From assembly GCF_001664485.1 (NCBI RefSeq), contig NZ_CP013630.1:1119001-1183000 (forward strand): 64,000 nucleotides of DNA, written 5' to 3'. Positions within the stretch are counted from its first letter, which is position 1, and the number at the start of each line of letters is the position of its first letter. The notes under the pieces are model-generated. The model had not been told where the DNA came from and made no database searches. It saw only the letters and a list, made by a program, of their open reading frames with translations. Origin of the DNA: Rhizobium sp. N324. Lineage in GTDB: Bacteria > Pseudomonadota > Alphaproteobacteria > Rhizobiales > Rhizobiaceae. Shown in pieces: positions 62,207 to 64,000 of this stretch. Made by a program: the position numbers and the translations under genes.

Positions 62207-64000
62207 ATGACAGATATCGCGCAGATGCAGGAACAGCGATTGAACGCCCTTCGACAGACCGCGTCGGGCGCGCCGAAGCTGCCGTCCAACCCGTTCTTCG
62301 GCGTCGGGCCGATTACCGATGCGACGACCGACGAAGTCGATAGCCGCCTGCGGCGCATCGCCTTCGACGCCTGGATCGAGAAGACCTATCGCAAATTCGA
62401 CGACCGGGGCAACGATATCGGCGGCTTCACCACCGCCGAGATTTCCCGCAGCATGCATCGCGGCTATCCGGCCGACAAGATCCTGACCGACATGATGCGG
62501 GCGATCCATCGCTATTTCGGCTTCCCGAAGGAGAACCGCATGGCGGTGGGGCTCGGCGGCGGCCATAGCGGTTTCACCGTCTGCATCCAGCACCTGATGA
62601 ATGCCAACGATGCCGGCCAGCGCGTCTATGTCGACACGCCGCGGCCGGAGAGCGATCCGTCCAAGGCCGCCGGCTTCTTCCGCCAGTCCTGGGCGACCCA
62701 GCTGATCGAAATGCAGCGTTTCGCCGAAAAGGGCTGCGAGAGCCGCATCCATTTCGCCGCCTCCGAGGGCGTGATCCCGACGGCGGCCGAACTTGCGGCG
62801 CTCGGTGTGTCGATCTTCGTCGGCGTCGGCCACGAGACGACGGGGGCCAATGCCTATACCAGCGCCGAGATTCGCGAACTGCTGAGCTGGCTCGACGGCG
62901 ACCCGGCCAACCGCCATGCGGTGTTCGACGCCACCTCGATGCTCGGCGCCATGCCCTGGGAGCCCGAACTCGTCAGCGCCGTCATGGCGAAATGCTGCCT
63001 GTTCATGCCGTTCCAGAAGGCGATCGGCGGCATTTCCGGCTATTTCGTCGCCTCCTTCACCCCGCATGCGCTGGCGCTGATCGAGAAGAACCAGCAGGAT
63101 CCGGCCTGGGCGATCCCGCGCCAGCTGAAGATCGCGCCGCCGATCGATCCGCGGCAGCCGTTTTCGGCCAAGCGCTCGGTCGATGCCGGCCCGTTCTATG
63201 ATCCGGCCGAGGACCGCATGCTCGGCGGCGTTATCAACACCTACAGCGCGCTCGCCTTTGCCGAGACCACCTTCGGCCTGCTGCAGTCCGAAGCCCGGGT
63301 CGGCACCATCGTCGAGCTCAACCGCCGCTCCGCCGCCAACCGCGCCGTGATCGACGAATGGGTCAAATCGCACCCGCTGCTGTCGCTGACCGTCACCGAT
63401 GCCGAGCGCCGCGGCGCCGCCGTGACGCTGCTGAAGGTCGAGGACGACATCACCGATGCCGGCATCCACGCCCGCATCATCGCCCGTTCCAAGCAACTGC
63501 TCGGTTATGAGGGCATCACCCATCCGAACGGCGAATACGAGCCCGGCCTCGACGCGGCCCGCTACGTCAACGCCTTCCCCGGCACCCCCGGCGACTACCG
63601 CGCCTGGGTCGGCGGCATCCGCGAGCCCGACGATGTCGTCGCCCTGCTGGAAAACCTGCAATATGCCTATCTCAGAGCCAAGATCGTCGTGCTCGAGGAG
63701 GAGCTGGCAAAACACAGCGTCACCTTCGAGGCGCCCGCCAAGGCCGATGGCGCCGTGCGCAAGGACGATCCGAACCGCGCCTATACGGTGCTGATCGCCG
63801 ATCTCGTCGGCCTGCGCTTCGGCGCCGGTGGCGAGCCGGATTACAGCGAGGTCAAGGCCTATATCGAGGAGAAGGGCGGCAGCTTCCATCTCGGCCCTCT
63901 CGGTGATCGTTCGGCGCTGGAAAAGGGCCGCATCCACTTCTTCTATCAGCCGAACCTCAGCACCGAGGCGGAGATCCTGCCGCAGACCGATAAGGGCCAG
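62207..64000 (+). CDS. class V aminotransferase (phosphoserine transaminase-like) with extra C-terminal domain (partial)
   Basis: An open frame of 598 codons that runs off the right edge. Residues about 20-450 form a PLP-dependent fold-type I aminotransferase resembling SerC (FFGVGPITDATTDEV at the start, LGGGHSGFTV, and the PLP lysine probably in MPFQKAIGGISGYF). This part is followed, after about residue 500, by a new segment (YTVLIADLVGLRF, then VKAYIEEKGGSFHLGPL) that reads like the start of a D-isomer 2-hydroxyacid dehydrogenase. A SerC-SerA-type fusion is inferred. Confidence 0.75.
   Translation, partial: MTDIAQMQEQRLNALRQTASGAPKLPSNPFFGVGPITDATTDEVDSRLRRIAFDAWIEKTYRKFDDRGNDIGGFTTAEISRSMHRGYPADKILTDMMRAIHRYFGFPKENRMAVGLGGGHSGFTVCIQHLMNANDAGQRVYVDTPRPESDPSKAAGFFRQSWATQLIEMQRFAEKGCESRIHFAASEGVIPTAAELAALGVSIFVGVGHETTGANAYTSAEIRELLSWLDGDPANRHAVFDATSMLGAMPWEPELVSAVMAKCCLFMPFQKAIGGISGYFVASFTPHALALIEKNQQDPAWAIPRQLKIAPPIDPRQPFSAKRSVDAGPFYDPAEDRMLGGVINTYSALAFAETTFGLLQSEARVGTIVELNRRSAANRAVIDEWVKSHPLLSLTVTDAERRGAAVTLLKVEDDITDAGIHARIIARSKQLLGYEGITHPNGEYEPGLDAARYVNAFPGTPGDYRAWVGGIREPDDVVALLENLQYAYLRAKIVVLEEELAKHSVTFEAPAKADGAVRKDDPNRAYTVLIADLVGLRFGAGGEPDYSEVKAYIEEKGGSFHLGPLGDRSALEKGRIHFFYQPNLSTEAEILPQTDKGQ

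Noticed and set aside
62180..63937. A 585-codon minus-strand open frame at the right edge
   Set aside because: It lies opposite the aminotransferase, whose plus-strand translation has clear motifs; the minus frame does not.

Overview
The window looks like chromosome of a Rhizobium species, most likely of the R. leguminosarum/R. etli group. GC content is high, gene families and order are rhizobial (mutY, a DciA-like gene, a DsbA-like gene and smc; ccrM; thrC; ppdK), and the gaps between genes are full of the palindromic repeats typical of rhizobia. This placement rests on recall and was not tested by a database search.

Layout. 1-5.5 kb: a minus-strand run thrC, M16 peptidase, GNAT acetyltransferase and the start of an exported protein, then a lipoprotein and a HAD hydrolase. 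5.6-9.5 kb: a chemoreceptor and a cluster of small exported proteins rich in a VGTGGSSAG-type repeat. 9.7-12.1 kb: an ArsR regulator facing two ferredoxin-like-fold proteins, and an AT-rich orphan gene. 12.6-16.5 kb: ccrM, then mutY-HAD-SnoaL facing a DciA-like gene. 16.6-22.5 kb: a sugar ABC importer with its LacI regulator and a FucU-like mutarotase, plus a RelE-type toxin-antitoxin pair; this block lies between the DciA-like gene and dsbA-smc. 22.7-27.2 kb: dsbA-like gene and smc. 27.2-30 kb: an array of about 230-bp tandem repeats broken by an IS4-family element, followed by a gene-free stretch with several hairpins and a strong terminator. 30-35.5 kb: ppdK and small genes of unknown function. 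35.8-37.3 kb: an IS1182-type element inside a palindromic repeat. 37.5-40.7 kb: a three-gene minus-strand run (MBL hydrolase, DCC protein, saccharopine dehydrogenase-like). 40.8-47.2 kb: tRNA-Gln followed by an AT-richer accessory island with a C5 methyltransferase, a HEPN protein, a frameshifted DUF262 gene, a vsr gene split by an IS3 element, and a 484-residue unknown protein. 47.3-53.7 kb: an SDR gene, then a TetR regulator facing pspA, a YiaA/B protein and a very large LplT-Aas type fusion. 53.7-55.5 kb: repeats around a SnoaL-like and a GIY-YIG gene. 55.5-60 kb: a betaine-type binding protein, an enolase-superfamily enzyme, an MDR oxidoreductase and a divergent LysR regulator. 60.3-64 kb: a Tet-type MFS exporter and a cut-off class V aminotransferase fused to a further domain.

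The best candidates for undescribed biology are the decaying tRNA-Gln island (methyltransferase, DUF262, HEPN, Vsr and the unknown 484-residue protein), the repeat-protein cluster at 7.6-9.0 kb, and the structured RNA candidate upstream of ppdK. Three insertion sequences with visible target duplications, two older IS4-type remnants and many palindromic repeats show that the gaps between genes are where this genome takes up mobile DNA.
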